Made by a program: the position numbers and the translations under genes
NCBI GenBank assembly: GCA_947499545.1
Contig: CANMOZ010000021.1
Coordinates: forward strand, 1-64,000
Reading direction: 5' to 3'
Source of the DNA: an uncultured Saccharospirillaceae bacterium
GTDB lineage: Bacteria > Pseudomonadota > Gammaproteobacteria > Pseudomonadales > Oceanobacteraceae
DNA: 64,000 bases
Shown here: positions 19,134 through 28,841 of the stretch, piece by piece
Position numbering within the stretch: position 1 is the stretch's first letter
Layout of the letters: the number at the start of each line of letters is the position of its first letter
Notes under the pieces: generated by a model
What the model saw: the letters and a program-made list of their open reading frames with translations, nothing else
Databases searched by the model: none
What the model was told of the DNA's origin: nothing

Positions 19134-19904
19134 TTAAATGGTGCAGGGGGTGTCTTGGGACTCGCCAGACATCCTCGATAAGGCATCAGGATCACAGATC
19201 ACAATTTCTTTACCTTCCGCTTGAACATAGCCTGCCTTTTGGAAGCGTGTGAAGACTCGACTGACCGTTTCAACCGCCATTCCCAGGTGATTGGCGATGT
19301 CGATTCTGGACATGCTAAGCCGAAAGCTTTTGGCGGAATAACCTCGTCTTTGAAATCGTCGGCCAAGATTCAAGATAAAAAACGCAATGCGTTCGTCGGC
19401 GGTTTTTTTACTGAGCATCAAGAGCAGTTGTTGGTCATGGCGAATTTCTTGCCCCATGCTAGACAGAACTTGCTTTCGCAGATTGGGCATGCTGTCTGAT
19501 AAGTGGTCAAGTTGATCAATGGGGAGTTCGCAGACTGTCGTTGTTTCCAGAGCAACAGCACTTTCAGGATACTCAACGTCATTGAAGCCACTGAGGCCTA
19601 TTAATTCACTCGCAAGGTGAAATCCGGTGATCTGTTCCTCACCATCCGATCGTATTGTAAAGTTCTTAACTGAACCTGTTCTGATGGCAAACAAGCTTCT
19701 AAAGGGCTCACCCTGTTTAAATACGTAATCGCCTTTGTGTATGGGACGACTGCGTTTGACTATGCGATCCAACAATTCTGTATCGTTTTTACTGAGAGAT
19801 AAGGGCAGGCATAGTGTGTTGAGTGAGCAAGAAGCGCAATGGGTTTTATTCGTAGATGCGCATTGATTTGAGGGTACGCCTGTGTGTGGGAGCGTTTTTT
19901 CCAT
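19134..19904 (-). CDS. fnr: FNR/ANR-type oxygen-sensing transcription regulator
   Basis: A 256-residue Crp/Fnr family regulator that binds a 4Fe-4S cluster without oxygen, dimerises and controls anaerobic and microaerobic genes. The N-terminal cysteines CASTNKTHCASCSLNTLC and an internal Cys in TTVCELP are the cluster ligands and match FNR of E. coli. A cyclic-nucleotide-like beta barrel follows, then an HTH with the DNA-recognition segment MAVETVSRVFTRFQK, matching the ETVSR consensus for TTGAT sites. It is downstream of the cco cluster on the same strand, as in Pseudomonas, where ANR activates the high-affinity oxidase. Two tandem 20-bp repeats lie in its upstream region. Confidence 0.96.
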   Translation of the reverse strand: MEKTLPHTGVPSNQCASTNKTHCASCSLNTLCLPLSLSKNDTELLDRIVKRSRPIHKGDYVFKQGEPFRSLFAIRTGSVKNFTIRSDGEEQITGFHLASELIGLSGFNDVEYPESAVALETTTVCELPIDQLDHLSDSMPNLRKQVLSSMGQEIRHDQQLLLMLSKKTADERIAFFILNLGRRFQRRGYSAKSFRLSMSRIDIANHLGMAVETVSRVFTRFQKAGYVQAEGKEIVICDPDALSRMSGESQDTPCTI

Positions 19905-19929
19905 ATCCAGACCTTAAGTGACGGCGGAT

Positions 19930-19969
19930 TGATGAAGTAAGAGCACAAATGATGAAGTAATAACACAAG
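19930..19969. repeat. Tandem direct repeat upstream of fnr
   Basis: Two adjacent 20-bp copies, tgatgaagtaagagcacaaa and tgatgaagtaataacacaag, differ at three positions. They lie 25-65 bases before the fnr start codon, so they could be operator sites for a regulator of fnr. This is inference from position only. Confidence 0.7.
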
Positions 19970-20011
19970 TGTGGACTTCGGGTTACTATCTTGGCACCTT
20001 CGTTTGGGATG

Positions 20012-20686
20012 TCAATGCTGGTGGACGCTCATCAACCAAGGAGCGGCGATAGTCCATAAACCGAAGGCCATGATTGTTATCCCCATCACGACATTGACAT
20101 ACTTGCGTTTGATCAGACCGCTCAAGGTTTGCGAGAAAAGTCCGGTCGTTGCAACCATGGGTAATGTGCCGAAACCAAAGAATAGCATGAGCAGACCTGC
20201 TTGTATTGGCGAGGAAGCTTGAGTGCTGGCCCAGACGAGGGTGGAATAAATCAGGCCGCAGGGGAGCCACCCCCATAGAATGCCAAACAAAAACATACCT
20301 GAAGGTTTCGATAAGTTCGGAGACAGTCTGGCTCGACTTTTACGCCAGAGTCCGGCGCCTATTCGCTCGATGGCCTTCAGGCCGGGGTACCACTGAGCAA
20401 TGTACAGGCCCATGAGTATAAGTAGACATCCGCCCATTGAGCGCAATACTTTACCCATAAGTTGATGTTGATCGGCTAACCACACTCCTAAGAAGCCAAT
20501 TAAAATCCCTATAAAACAATAGCTTGTTAGGCGACCCAAATTGCTAAAGAAAAGGATTTTTGGGGTGGACTCTGAGGGCTGCCCCAGGGTCAGAGCGCTC
20601 ATTAATCCGCCACACATGAACAGGCAATGACCGCTGCCCATCAACCCTAATATGAAAGCTACTAAATAATAGGAGAATATGTCCAT
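20012..20686 (-). CDS. TauE/SafE-like (DsbD_2) membrane protein of the cco cluster
   Basis: A 224-residue protein with about six transmembrane helices. The first has the motif GLMGSGHCLFMCGGL, which is typical for the sulfite-exporter/DsbD_2-like family that lies at the end of ccoGHIS operons in Pseudomonas and relatives (often annotated as CcoH2 or a copper-related protein). A second conserved segment is WGWLPCGLIYS. The cysteines suggest metal or thiol chemistry in the membrane, likely related to copper supply for cbb3 oxidase. It lies 31 bases after ccoS. Confidence 0.82.
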   Translation of the reverse strand: MDIFSYYLVAFILGLMGSGHCLFMCGGLMSALTLGQPSESTPKILFFSNLGRLTSYCFIGILIGFLGVWLADQHQLMGKVLRSMGGCLLILMGLYIAQWYPGLKAIERIGAGLWRKSRARLSPNLSKPSGMFLFGILWGWLPCGLIYSTLVWASTQASSPIQAGLLMLFFGFGTLPMVATTGLFSQTLSGLIKRKYVNVVMGITIMAFGLWTIAAPWLMSVHQH

Positions 20687-20717
20687 CGATACTTTAAGTC
20701 AGTCAGTGCCAGTACGA

Positions 20718-20954
20718 TTATCCACCATCTTCTCCACCGCCAGACCCTTCGCCACCACCCGAGCTACCTTCACCCGTTTCGGTCGTGGAATCCCCCCGTT
20801 GTGGCTTTTTGTCTTCCTCTTCGTCGTAAAGAATGCGATTGGCTGGGCTATCCATATCGTCGTATTGCCCATTTTTAGTTGCCCAAAAGAATATGCCAAC
20901 GGCGATTGCGATGAAAATCAAAGTAACTGGGATGGTGATGTAAATGATATCCAT
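20718..20954 (-). CDS. ccoS: cbb3 oxidase maturation protein CcoS
   Basis: A 78-residue small membrane protein from the ATG at 20954. One N-terminal transmembrane helix (MDIIYITIPVTLIFIAIAVG) is followed by FFWATKNGQYDDMDSPANRIL, the conserved CcoS signature. CcoS is needed to put haem and copper into CcoN. The C-terminal tail is unusually long and Gly/Glu-rich (GEGSSGGGEGSGGGEDGG). It starts 16 bases after the ccoI stop. Confidence 0.93.
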   Translation of the reverse strand: MDIIYITIPVTLIFIAIAVGIFFWATKNGQYDDMDSPANRILYDEEEDKKPQRGDSTTETGEGSSGGGEGSGGGEDGG

Positions 20955-20970
20955 GGGAAATGAGGCACTC

Positions 20971-23496
20971 CTATTTCGGGTTACGAGGGGCACGTAAGCG
21001 CATAGCGTTGCTGACAACCAGCAAAGAGCTGGCCGACATACCGATAGCGGCTACCCAGGGAGGAATATAGCCCATGGCGGCAAGCGGAAGAGCGAGCAGG
21101 TTGTAACCCAGTGCCCAGGCAAAATTCTGTCGAATAATCCGCTGGGTCTTTTTCGCAAGCTGTATCGCATCAATAATGCCTGTTAATTGGGTTGCTGTCA
21201 GTACTGCGTCAGCACTGGCCTTAGCGAAGTCGGTTGCATTATTAACCGCAATGGACGCATCCGCTTGAGCCAATACGGGTGAGTCATTGACGCCATCACC
21301 GACCATCAAGACTTTTCCTTTCATTTGCAACGCTTCAATCGCGTTTAGCTTAGCTTTCGGTGACAAATCACCTCTAAGGTCGGTTAATCCGAGTCCTTGA
21401 CAGGCTCGCTCGACGTTCGATTGCTGATCGCCACTGAGAACGCTGATGGAAAACCCCATGGATTGGAGCGATTGAATAAATGCAGTCGTTTCTTGGCGGA
21501 TGGGGTCTTCTAGATCAAAACCTGCAATTAAACCCAGTTGGTGCGTACCTAGGTAGAGATGGTGAGGTGATTGAAATTCAGTGGTAGCCTTGTTTTCGCT
21601 CTCTGATGTCAGAATTTCCGCAACAAAATCGTAGCGGCCAAGGCGTATTTGATCTCCTTTATAGAATGCTTCAATTCCTTGTCCCGGCTGGTTACTGATG
21701 CGATCAAGTTGCGAGTGGTCCAACTGTTTGGAGCTTAAGGTCGTATTGGATTCTCCCAATGCCGTAAAGGCCTTTGCAATGGGGTGTTCAGAGTGGCTCT
21801 CGATAAGGGTAATCAACGCCAACCATTGGTGTTTCTCCTTATCGCTATCGACCTTGGGGTGCCATTCGGTATGGGCGATGCGCACATGACCCGTGGTTAA
21901 GGTTCCGGTTTTATCAAGCGCTATATGCTGAATGCGAGATAAGGTTTCAAGTAGTTGTCCTCGAATCACCAAAAAACCTTTCTCACGTAAATGTGTCGTC
22001 GCAACGGTTAATGCCGTGGGAGTGGCTAAGGAGAGTGCACAGGGGCAGGTGACAACCAAAACAGACAAGGTGATCCAAAATGCTTGGTCAGGCGCTATAA
22101 AATGCCAGTAAAGAAAAACAGAAGCAGAAACCAAAAGGACCGCTAACACAAAATAGTGCGCGACTTGATCAGAAAGCTGCGCCAAACGAGGTTTCGTGCT
22201 TAGGGATCTTTCTTGCAAGCGGGCAATGGTTGATAGCTGTGTGTTTTGCCCCAATTGATCGACTCGCATCTCAATGGGGGATTCCGTATTGAGCGAGCCG
22301 GCAATGATAAGGTCACCCTCAGACTTAGCGATGGGAAGCGACTCGCCTGTCAGGATGGATTCATCTAGGGAAGTCTGACCCTTCAAGAGGGTACCATCCG
22401 CGGGGACGCGAGCACCGGGTTTGACCAGCAACCGATCGCCGACGTTGACATCTTTCAGGGTAACAAGCTCAAGCCCACTAGCGGTGACGCGATACGCTTG
22501 CTCTGGGGTGTAATTAAGCAGTGCTTGGGACGATTCATTGGCTCGATGTCGGGCCCGCATCTCCAAATGTCTGCCTAACAATAAGAAGAAAGTAAACATG
22601 CAGACCGAGTCAAAATAGACCTCAGGCCCCTGATTGAGGGTTGACCATAGGCTTGCAAAATAGGCCGTCAAAATGGCAATGCTCACCGGGACATCCATGC
22701 TTAAGTGCCTATTTTTTAAAGATCGCCAAGCCGCTCGAAAAAAAGGCATTGATGAAAACAGCACAACAGCGGTTGTCATCACTAAACCGGCAAACCTCAA
22801 CCAAAGCTGAAATTCTTCTGCCATGCCTTTCCAAGCCCCAACATAAAGGGGAACGGAAAACATCATGGCTTGCATGCTGCCAATACCGGCAACGGTGAGT
22901 CGTCTTAAACTCGTACGTTGCTCAAGTTCGCGCTTGGAGGTTTCTCCCTCTTGGCTAAAGGGTTTAGCCGGAAACCCAATTTGGTAGCAGGCTTCGAATA
23001 AACGGCTGAGAGGGGTCAGTTCTGGGTTCCAAATAATATGCGCCCGATGAGTGCTCAGGTTGATACTGGCCTCTTGGACGCCTTCAAGTTGTTGAAGGTG
23101 TCGCTCTAATAACCAGCCACATGCGGCACAACTGATGCCCTCAATCATCAGAGTGATCGATCTGTGTGTGTCAGAAACGGCCTGACTGTATTCCTCAAGG
23201 ACTTCTTGCTGGTCGTAAAGCATGAGGCTTTCTTTAAGCGTTGAGGGGAGTGCCTTGGGGTCAAATTCGGGTTTGTCTGAATAGGCAGTGCGGTATTTGT
23301 AGAAATGCCCCTGACCGTTATCAATGATGGTTTCAGCGATGAGCAAGCAGCCAGGGCAGCAGAAAAAGCGGGTATCACCCTCAAAATCGAGTGAAAGGGT
23401 TGCGCTTGCTATAAGAGATTCACCGCAGTGAAAGCAGCTTTGCTCAGCGACCGAGGTGGATTCAAGGTCGCTGGAGGTTAGCAGAGAGTCGCCCAT
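20971..23496 (-). CDS. ccoI: Copper-transporting P-type ATPase CcoI/FixI
   Basis: An 841-residue P1B ATPase that moves copper across the inner membrane for cbb3 oxidase assembly. The N-terminus carries CFHCGESL and CCPGCLL (Cys-rich region typical for CcoI), then an HMA domain with GISCAACGWL. The channel motif is CPCALS, the phosphorylation site DKTGTLT, and the hinge GDGVNDSPVLAQA; TGES is also present. Length agrees with the family. It is the third gene of the ccoGHIS assembly operon. Confidence 0.97.
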   Translation of the reverse strand: MGDSLLTSSDLESTSVAEQSCFHCGESLIASATLSLDFEGDTRFFCCPGCLLIAETIIDNGQGHFYKYRTAYSDKPEFDPKALPSTLKESLMLYDQQEVLEEYSQAVSDTHRSITLMIEGISCAACGWLLERHLQQLEGVQEASINLSTHRAHIIWNPELTPLSRLFEACYQIGFPAKPFSQEGETSKRELEQRTSLRRLTVAGIGSMQAMMFSVPLYVGAWKGMAEEFQLWLRFAGLVMTTAVVLFSSMPFFRAAWRSLKNRHLSMDVPVSIAILTAYFASLWSTLNQGPEVYFDSVCMFTFFLLLGRHLEMRARHRANESSQALLNYTPEQAYRVTASGLELVTLKDVNVGDRLLVKPGARVPADGTLLKGQTSLDESILTGESLPIAKSEGDLIIAGSLNTESPIEMRVDQLGQNTQLSTIARLQERSLSTKPRLAQLSDQVAHYFVLAVLLVSASVFLYWHFIAPDQAFWITLSVLVVTCPCALSLATPTALTVATTHLREKGFLVIRGQLLETLSRIQHIALDKTGTLTTGHVRIAHTEWHPKVDSDKEKHQWLALITLIESHSEHPIAKAFTALGESNTTLSSKQLDHSQLDRISNQPGQGIEAFYKGDQIRLGRYDFVAEILTSESENKATTEFQSPHHLYLGTHQLGLIAGFDLEDPIRQETTAFIQSLQSMGFSISVLSGDQQSNVERACQGLGLTDLRGDLSPKAKLNAIEALQMKGKVLMVGDGVNDSPVLAQADASIAVNNATDFAKASADAVLTATQLTGIIDAIQLAKKTQRIIRQNFAWALGYNLLALPLAAMGYIPPWVAAIGMSASSLLVVSNAMRLRAPRNPK

Positions 23497-23508
23497 GAGA
23501 TAGCCATG

Positions 23509-24042
23509 TTAATCAAACTGGCGCGCATCAATGGTGCCTGATGCTTGTTGATTTTTCACTTTGAGGCGGGTTTTCATACGCCATTCAAACTCTTGGGATT
23601 CCATGTGAATGTAATAGCGAGCAGACTCCAAGGGCATAACGAGTTTTCCGACAAAGGTGATTTGGTCTTTCGAGGTTAACACCGTTGATTGATCAAATCG
23701 TTCAAGCGTTGGGTGAATAAGACGTAAATCCAAGAGCTTATGAGGAAGATGCATTTGATCTTTGAATCGAACAGAGACAATCTGCCCATTGATATGCATC
23801 TCGGCTTCAAGCTCCATTTCTCTGGCATTTCGTTCAAAGCCCAACTCGCGGTTGATGGCCAGACCTTCTTTGTAATAATTATCGGTGACCATGGCATGAG
23901 GGTTGGTTACCGCAAGGTACACCATGGTGAGGCCTAAGATAATCGCGGCAAGAGGAATCCCGACCACAAGCCACATCCAACCTTCTTTGTACCAGGGACG
24001 AAAGTGGGCTGCATCGGGGTCGAGGTGCTTCGGTGTATTCAT
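23509..24042 (-). CDS. ccoH: cbb3 oxidase assembly protein CcoH/FixH
   Basis: 177 residues from the ATG at 24042, chosen because FixH proteins begin shortly before the helix; the frame stays open 22 codons further. One transmembrane helix (WLVVGIPLAAIILGLTMVYL) is followed by VTNPHAMVTDNYYKEGLAINRE, the family signature, and a periplasmic beta domain. CcoH acts with CcoI in cofactor delivery and stable assembly of the oxidase. It ends 12 bases before ccoI begins. Confidence 0.92.
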   Translation of the reverse strand: MNTPKHLDPDAAHFRPWYKEGWMWLVVGIPLAAIILGLTMVYLAVTNPHAMVTDNYYKEGLAINRELGFERNAREMELEAEMHINGQIVSVRFKDQMHLPHKLLDLRLIHPTLERFDQSTVLTSKDQITFVGKLVMPLESARYYIHMESQEFEWRMKTRLKVKNQQASGTIDARQFD

Positions 24043-24159
24043 AGCCAGTGGGCGATCCCAAGTTATCTGTATGGAGCGAGTGTACTGCATTCTTTGAAAC
24101 GGGTACAACTCGCCATTCTAGGTTCTGGAAAACGTTCGTTTGTACTTCAGATCATTCGC

Positions 24160-25575
24160 CTATTGACGCGCTGATTTTGGGTACAAGAAGCGATTTTCGC
24201 TTTCAGCTCTTATTTCCGGATCGTCTATTTTCTCTAGAATAAATAGAACCGTAGTATTGGCCGCTTTCAATGCTTCTTTCTCCATTTGGATACTCAAAGG
24301 CAAGCTGCGCAAGCGGCCAGGGCGTAATACAAATTCAGTTTTACCTCGAATATCCGGATTGTCGAGCCCCTCTACGCGAACTCTAAAGCGCGCCTCTTCT
24401 TGGGTCTTGTTCATGGCTTTGACAACATAGCTATTTCGAATCCCACCATTGGCCGTTTCGACGTACATGGGACCACGGTCACGCGCTATATCCAGCTCTA
24501 ATGGCGATCGATTGACCAAGAAGTACCCGAGCGTAATGCACATGGCCAAAAAAGCCCCAAGGTACATGATTAATCTGGGTCGCAGCACATGGGTTTTCTT
24601 ACCTTCTAGTGAGTGCTCGGTTGTATAGCGGATTAAACCTCTTGGGTACTCGATTTTGTCCATAATGGAGTCACAAGCATCGACGCAAAGCGCGCAGCCA
24701 ATGCACTGGTACTGCAGGCCATGACGGATGTCGATGCCAACAGGACAAACTTGAACACAGAGATTGCAATCAATGCAGTCCCCCATATTGGCTTCTTTAG
24801 GGTCAATTCCTTTCTTTCTTGGCCCGCGCCCGGTGCCTCGTTCACCTCGTGCTTCATCGTAGGACACAATTAAAGTGTCCTGATCAAACATAACCGCTTG
24901 GAAGCGCGCGTATGGGCACATAAATGTACAAACACTTTCACGTAACCAGCCTGCGTTGCCGTACGTTGCTAAGGTAAAAAAACCGACCCAAACGTAGGCA
25001 GCGGTATCGGCATCGAGAGCTAGAAGGTCGGGGATCAGCTCTCGAATAGGATAAAAGTAACCGACAAAAGTAATGCCCGTCACCAGTCCAATCAGCAACC
25101 ATATGAAATGTTTAACGCATTTCTTCTGGGCCTTGCTAAAAGTAAGGGGTTGTTTGTCCAGTTTGATGCGCTGGTTGCGGCTGCCTTCAATTTTCTCTTC
25201 AACCCAAATGAACAACAATGTCCAAGCCGTTTGAGGGCAGGTGTAGCCACACCAGACCCGCCCTGCAATATTGGTAATCGTAAAGAGCCCAAAAGCGGAC
25301 ACGATTAAGACAAAGGCCAGTAGAAAGAAGTCTTGGGGTAGAAAGGTGGCAGCAAAAACGTGCAATTCACGACCCGGTATGTCCCACCATACGGCAGGGC
25401 GGTCTCCCCACTCTAGCCAAACGGTTCCAAAGTAAAGAGCAAAGAACCCCCAAAGTGAAAAGCGTCTGAGTTTTTGGAAGAAGCCTGTTATTGCACGAAC
25501 GTATATTTTTTTTCCCACGGTCGGTGTGGCACCGACGGGTTGTGGAGTTACATCTTTTACGGGAATGTCTTTCAT
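24160..25575 (-). CDS. ccoG: cbb3 oxidase accessory protein CcoG (RdxA/FixG)
   Basis: A 471-residue membrane-bound iron-sulfur protein, known to reduce Cu(II) for oxidase maturation. Several transmembrane helices are in the first 220 residues, with CGYTCPQTAW. Two ferredoxin-type motifs follow: CIDCNLCVQVCP and CIGCALCVDAC. After a last helix comes an Ig-like periplasmic C-terminal domain (IARDRGPMYVE onward). All match the family. First gene of the assembly block, 72 bases after ccoP. Confidence 0.96.
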   Translation of the reverse strand: MKDIPVKDVTPQPVGATPTVGKKIYVRAITGFFQKLRRFSLWGFFALYFGTVWLEWGDRPAVWWDIPGRELHVFAATFLPQDFFLLAFVLIVSAFGLFTITNIAGRVWCGYTCPQTAWTLLFIWVEEKIEGSRNQRIKLDKQPLTFSKAQKKCVKHFIWLLIGLVTGITFVGYFYPIRELIPDLLALDADTAAYVWVGFFTLATYGNAGWLRESVCTFMCPYARFQAVMFDQDTLIVSYDEARGERGTGRGPRKKGIDPKEANMGDCIDCNLCVQVCPVGIDIRHGLQYQCIGCALCVDACDSIMDKIEYPRGLIRYTTEHSLEGKKTHVLRPRLIMYLGAFLAMCITLGYFLVNRSPLELDIARDRGPMYVETANGGIRNSYVVKAMNKTQEEARFRVRVEGLDNPDIRGKTEFVLRPGRLRSLPLSIQMEKEALKAANTTVLFILEKIDDPEIRAESENRFLYPKSARQ

Positions 25576-25586
25576 TGAAAACGAAA

Positions 25587-25608
25587 AGTGCGACTTAATC
25601 GCCGCACT
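25587..25608 (-). terminator. Weak hairpin between ccoP and ccoG
   Basis: Stem agtgcg / cgcact with a 10-base loop, followed in the minus direction by TTTTCGTTTTC. It could attenuate transcription from the oxidase genes into the assembly genes. Stem is short. Confidence 0.35.
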
Positions 25609-25647
25609 CCTCCAATAGATGATGTCAGAAAAGGGGGAACAGCGGTG

Positions 25648-26592
25648 TTACTCATCTTTAGATAATGAATACACATAGGCTGCGATTAGGTGAATTTTGT
25701 CTTCTCCTAAATCCTCTAGCCATGCCGGCATGTATCCCTTTCGACCATGACGCAGGGTGAACTCAACTTCTTCTTGACGGCCCCCGTAGAGCCAAACATC
25801 GTCGGTTAAGTTAGGCGCTCCGGCGCTTTGCATGCCACGTCCATCAGGCCCGTGACAGGTATAACAGCCACCTTTGGTATTCATAAACAGGGCTTTACCA
25901 GCTGCCGCAGATGCTTCGTCAACTTGAATACCGCTAAGGCTTCTGACGTAATGAGCTAACTGGGTGATCTCTTTCTCATTAAGCTGCCCAGTTAAGCCTT
26001 TTGCAGGCATGATGCCGCCACGACCGCCTTTCAAGGTTTCTTTGATGGTTTCAAAACTACCGCCGTACAGCCAGTCGCTGTCGGTTAAGTTGGGGAAACC
26101 CAACGAACCTGTGGCAGTAGAGCCGTGACAAGCCGCGCAATTGTTTAAGAACAGCCGGCGTCCAGCATCCATGGCGTAATCATCGTTCATGATGTCGTCG
26201 ACGCTGCGGAACGGGCGATTGCCATCTGCATCGACTTCATCTAAGCGGGCATAATTAGCAATAACAGCCCCGTATTTTTCTCGGCCTTTGTCCATCTCGC
26301 GTTCCCACTGGTTGGTGGAAGTCCACTTGAGAAGGCCTTCGTACTTACCCATGCCTGGATAAAGAATTAGGTAGGCGATACCAAACAGGATGCTGCCATA
26401 AAACATCAACAGCCACCATTTGGGCATGGGATTATCCAGCTCTTGGATGCCGTCGTATTCGTGCCCGGTGGTCTCAGTTGTATGCTCATTAAATTTTTGA
26501 CCGCGTCGTGTCAGGAACAATAGAACGACACAGCCGCCAATATTGATCGCAATGATTGCTGCGATCCAAAAACTCCAGAAATCACTCATCAT
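25648..26592 (-). CDS. ccoP: cbb3 cytochrome oxidase subunit III, diheme cytochrome CcoP
   Basis: A 314-residue membrane-anchored diheme c protein that passes electrons from cytochrome c to the catalytic subunit. Two N-terminal transmembrane helices (FWIAAIIAINIGGCVVLLF and the one after PKWWLLMFYG) are followed by the heme sites CAACHG and CYTCHG, each with a downstream Met-containing loop. The start is ATG at 26592 or the next codon; GGAG precedes it. It overlaps the ccoQ end by 11 bases. Confidence 0.97.
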   Translation of the reverse strand: MMSDFWSFWIAAIIAINIGGCVVLLFLTRRGQKFNEHTTETTGHEYDGIQELDNPMPKWWLLMFYGSILFGIAYLILYPGMGKYEGLLKWTSTNQWEREMDKGREKYGAVIANYARLDEVDADGNRPFRSVDDIMNDDYAMDAGRRLFLNNCAACHGSTATGSLGFPNLTDSDWLYGGSFETIKETLKGGRGGIMPAKGLTGQLNEKEITQLAHYVRSLSGIQVDEASAAAGKALFMNTKGGCYTCHGPDGRGMQSAGAPNLTDDVWLYGGRQEEVEFTLRHGRKGYMPAWLEDLGEDKIHLIAAYVYSLSKDE

Positions 26593-26764
26593 TCTCTCTC
26601 CGCTCTGGCGAAGGCATCACGACGTCATCGCCATCGTCAAACGGCATATTGCCATCTTGTTCAAATCGTTCTTTGCGACTGCGACTGTAGGCCCAAGCAA
26701 CAATGCTTAAAAAAGCAATCATCGCGAATATGGTGCCTAACCCTTTGACGTCGTTAATGTCCAT
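26582..26764 (-). CDS. ccoQ: cbb3 oxidase small subunit CcoQ
   Basis: A 60-residue protein with one transmembrane helix (LGTIFAMIAFLSIVAWAYS) and a charged tail that begins SRSRKERFEQDGNMPFDD. This is the standard CcoQ layout; the subunit stabilises the oxidase complex. It sits between ccoO (four bases away) and ccoP (overlapping). Confidence 0.95.
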   Translation of the reverse strand: MDINDVKGLGTIFAMIAFLSIVAWAYSRSRKERFEQDGNMPFDDGDDVVMPSPERRENDE

Positions 26765-26768
26765 AAAC

Positions 26769-27398
26769 CTACTGCTCGTTAACTTTTTGTTTGGCGAATA
26801 CAGTACCTAGCTGCTGCAGATAGGCGACCAATGCATCAATCTCGCGCACCCCATCGACTGCTGCCTTAGCACCTTCGATGTCCTCATCAGTGTAGGGCAC
26901 GCCAACCATACGCAGCCTTTCCATTTTGATGGGGGTGTAACGTCCATCAATGGTGTCTTCAAAGAGCCACGGGAAAGCCGGCATATTGGATTCAGGAACG
27001 ACATTGCGAGGGTTATACAAGTGGGCTTTATGCCATTCATCACTGTATTTGCCACCAACACGCGCAAGGTCAGGCCCAGTCCGTTTAGAACCCCATAGGA
27101 ACGGATGGTCATACACAAACTCACCTGCGACCGAATAATGGCCGTAGCGCAAGGTTTCAGCGCGGAAGGGGCGAATCATCTGCGAGTGACAGGTGTTACA
27201 GCCTTCCCGTATGTAAATATCACGCCCTTCTAGCTCAAGTGCATTGAGCGGTTTAAGCCCTTCCACGGGTTGCGTTGTCTCTTTTAAGAAAAAGAGCGGG
27301 ATGATCTCAGTAAGAGGCGCCCAGCTGATGGCGAGAATGATTAACACCATCATTACGGGGAGGTTTTTTTCGATAAAGTCGTGCTTTGTATGAATCAT
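26769..27398 (-). CDS. ccoO: cbb3 cytochrome oxidase subunit II, monoheme cytochrome CcoO
   Basis: A 209-residue membrane-anchored c-type cytochrome. One N-terminal helix ([18 protein letters not shown]), then the heme site [12 protein letters not shown] and the typical [16 protein letters not shown] and NMPAFPWL (distal Met) segments. Twelve bases separate it from ccoN. Confidence 0.97.
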   Translation of the reverse strand: MIHTKHDFIEKNLPVMMVLIILAISWAPLTEIIPLFFLKETTQPVEGLKPLNALELEGRDIYIREGCNTCHSQMIRPFRAETLRYGHYSVAGEFVYDHPFLWGSKRTGPDLARVGGKYSDEWHKAHLYNPRNVVPESNMPAFPWLFEDTIDGRYTPIKMERLRMVGVPYTDEDIEGAKAAVDGVREIDALVAYLQQLGTVFAKQKVNEQ

Positions 27399-27410
27399 TC
27401 TGTGAACCCC

Positions 27411-28841
27411 TTACGAATTAGCCAACTTGGGCTCAGCTGCCGGCTCTGTTTGCCGAACGGTTTTGTATACGTTGTAGGCCATGATGCACATTCCAGCGAC
27501 GAAGAATGCACCCCCTATGGCGCGCACTAGATAGCCTGGGTAGCTTGCTTCTAAGGATTCAACAAAACTGTACGTTAAGGTTCCGTCTTCGTTCACTGCA
27601 CGCCACATGAAGCCTTGCGTCAACCCATTTACCCACATAGCGGCGATGTAAAGAACGGTGCCAATCGTTGCCAGAATAAAGTGGTAGTTAATGAGTTTTA
27701 CAGAGTACATTTGGCCTTGCTCGCGTCCGTAGAGCACTGGAATCATGTTGTACAGTGCGCCAATGGACACCATTGCAACCCAACCAAGAGCACCAGAATG
27801 GACGTGGCCGATGGTCCAATCTGTGTAGTGAGATAAGGCGTTAACGGTTTTAATGGACATCATTGGGCCTTCAAAGGTCGACATCCCGTAGAAAGATAGG
27901 GAAACAACCAAGAAGCGCAGCACAGGGTCTGTACGAAGCTTATGCCAAGCGCCTGACAAGGTCATGATGCCGTTGATCATGCCACCCCAAGAAGGTGCTA
28001 ACAGAATAAGAGACATCACCATGCCAGCAGACTGAGCCCAATCAGGCAAAGCGGTATAGTGAAGGTGGTGTGCACCTGCCCAAACGTAGATGGAAATCAG
28101 AGCCCAAAAGTGAACGATGGACAGACGATAAGAGTAGACAGGTCTGCCGGCTTGCTTGGGCACAAAATAATACATGATGCCAAGGAAAGCCGCGGTTAGG
28201 TAGAAGCCGACAGCATTGTGACCGTACCACCACTGTACCATTGCATCAATGGTGCCTGCATAGATTGAATAAGACTTCCAGGCGTGTACAGGCACTTCCA
28301 AGTTATTGAATACGTGTAAAACACAAACCGTAATAATGAATGCGCCATAAAACCAGTTGGCAACGTAAATGTGTTTTTGTTTACGCTTTGCAATGGTGCC
28401 AAAAAAGTTGATGGCGTAAGCCAACATGACGATGGTAATGGCGATATCAATTGGCCATTCAAGCTCGGCATACTCTTTTGATGACGTGTACCCTAAAGGC
28501 AGTGTGATGGCAGCTGCAACGATGATGGCTTGCCAGCCCCAGAAAGTAAAAGTAGATAACGTATCTGAGAACAACCTTGCTTGGCAGGTTCTCTGAACGA
28601 CGTAATAAGAGGTGGCAAATAATGCGCAGCCCCCAAAGGCAAAAATAACGGCATTTGTATGTAACGGCCGTAATCGACTGAATGTTAGCCATGGCGTATC
28701 AAAGTTCAGTGCAGGGAAATAAAGTTGGAGAGCGATGAGAAGCCCCACGGCTGTTCCAACAATGCCCCACACAACGGTCATGATGGCAAACTGTCGTACG
28801 ACTTTGTAATCGTACGTAGGGTGCTCAATTGCTGTGCTCAT
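27411..28841 (-). CDS. ccoN: cbb3 cytochrome oxidase catalytic subunit CcoN
   Basis: A 476-residue, about 12-helix heme-copper oxidase subunit that reduces O2 with high affinity. The start is the ATG at 28841 ([12 protein letters not shown]); the frame is open a further 18 codons. The low-spin heme ligand is in [12 protein letters not shown], the Cu-B region in [14 protein letters not shown] and [13 protein letters not shown], and the last ligands in [18 protein letters not shown]. First gene of ccoNOQP, the classic order. The upstream region is long (751 bases) and holds a candidate FNR site. Confidence 0.98.
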   Translation of the reverse strand: MSTAIEHPTYDYKVVRQFAIMTVVWGIVGTAVGLLIALQLYFPALNFDTPWLTFSRLRPLHTNAVIFAFGGCALFATSYYVVQRTCQARLFSDTLSTFTFWGWQAIIVAAAITLPLGYTSSKEYAELEWPIDIAITIVMLAYAINFFGTIAKRKQKHIYVANWFYGAFIITVCVLHVFNNLEVPVHAWKSYSIYAGTIDAMVQWWYGHNAVGFYLTAAFLGIMYYFVPKQAGRPVYSYRLSIVHFWALISIYVWAGAHHLHYTALPDWAQSAGMVMSLILLAPSWGGMINGIMTLSGAWHKLRTDPVLRFLVVSLSFYGMSTFEGPMMSIKTVNALSHYTDWTIGHVHSGALGWVAMVSIGALYNMIPVLYGREQGQMYSVKLINYHFILATIGTVLYIAAMWVNGLTQGFMWRAVNEDGTLTYSFVESLEASYPGYLVRAIGGAFFVAGMCIMAYNVYKTVRQTEPAAEPKLANS

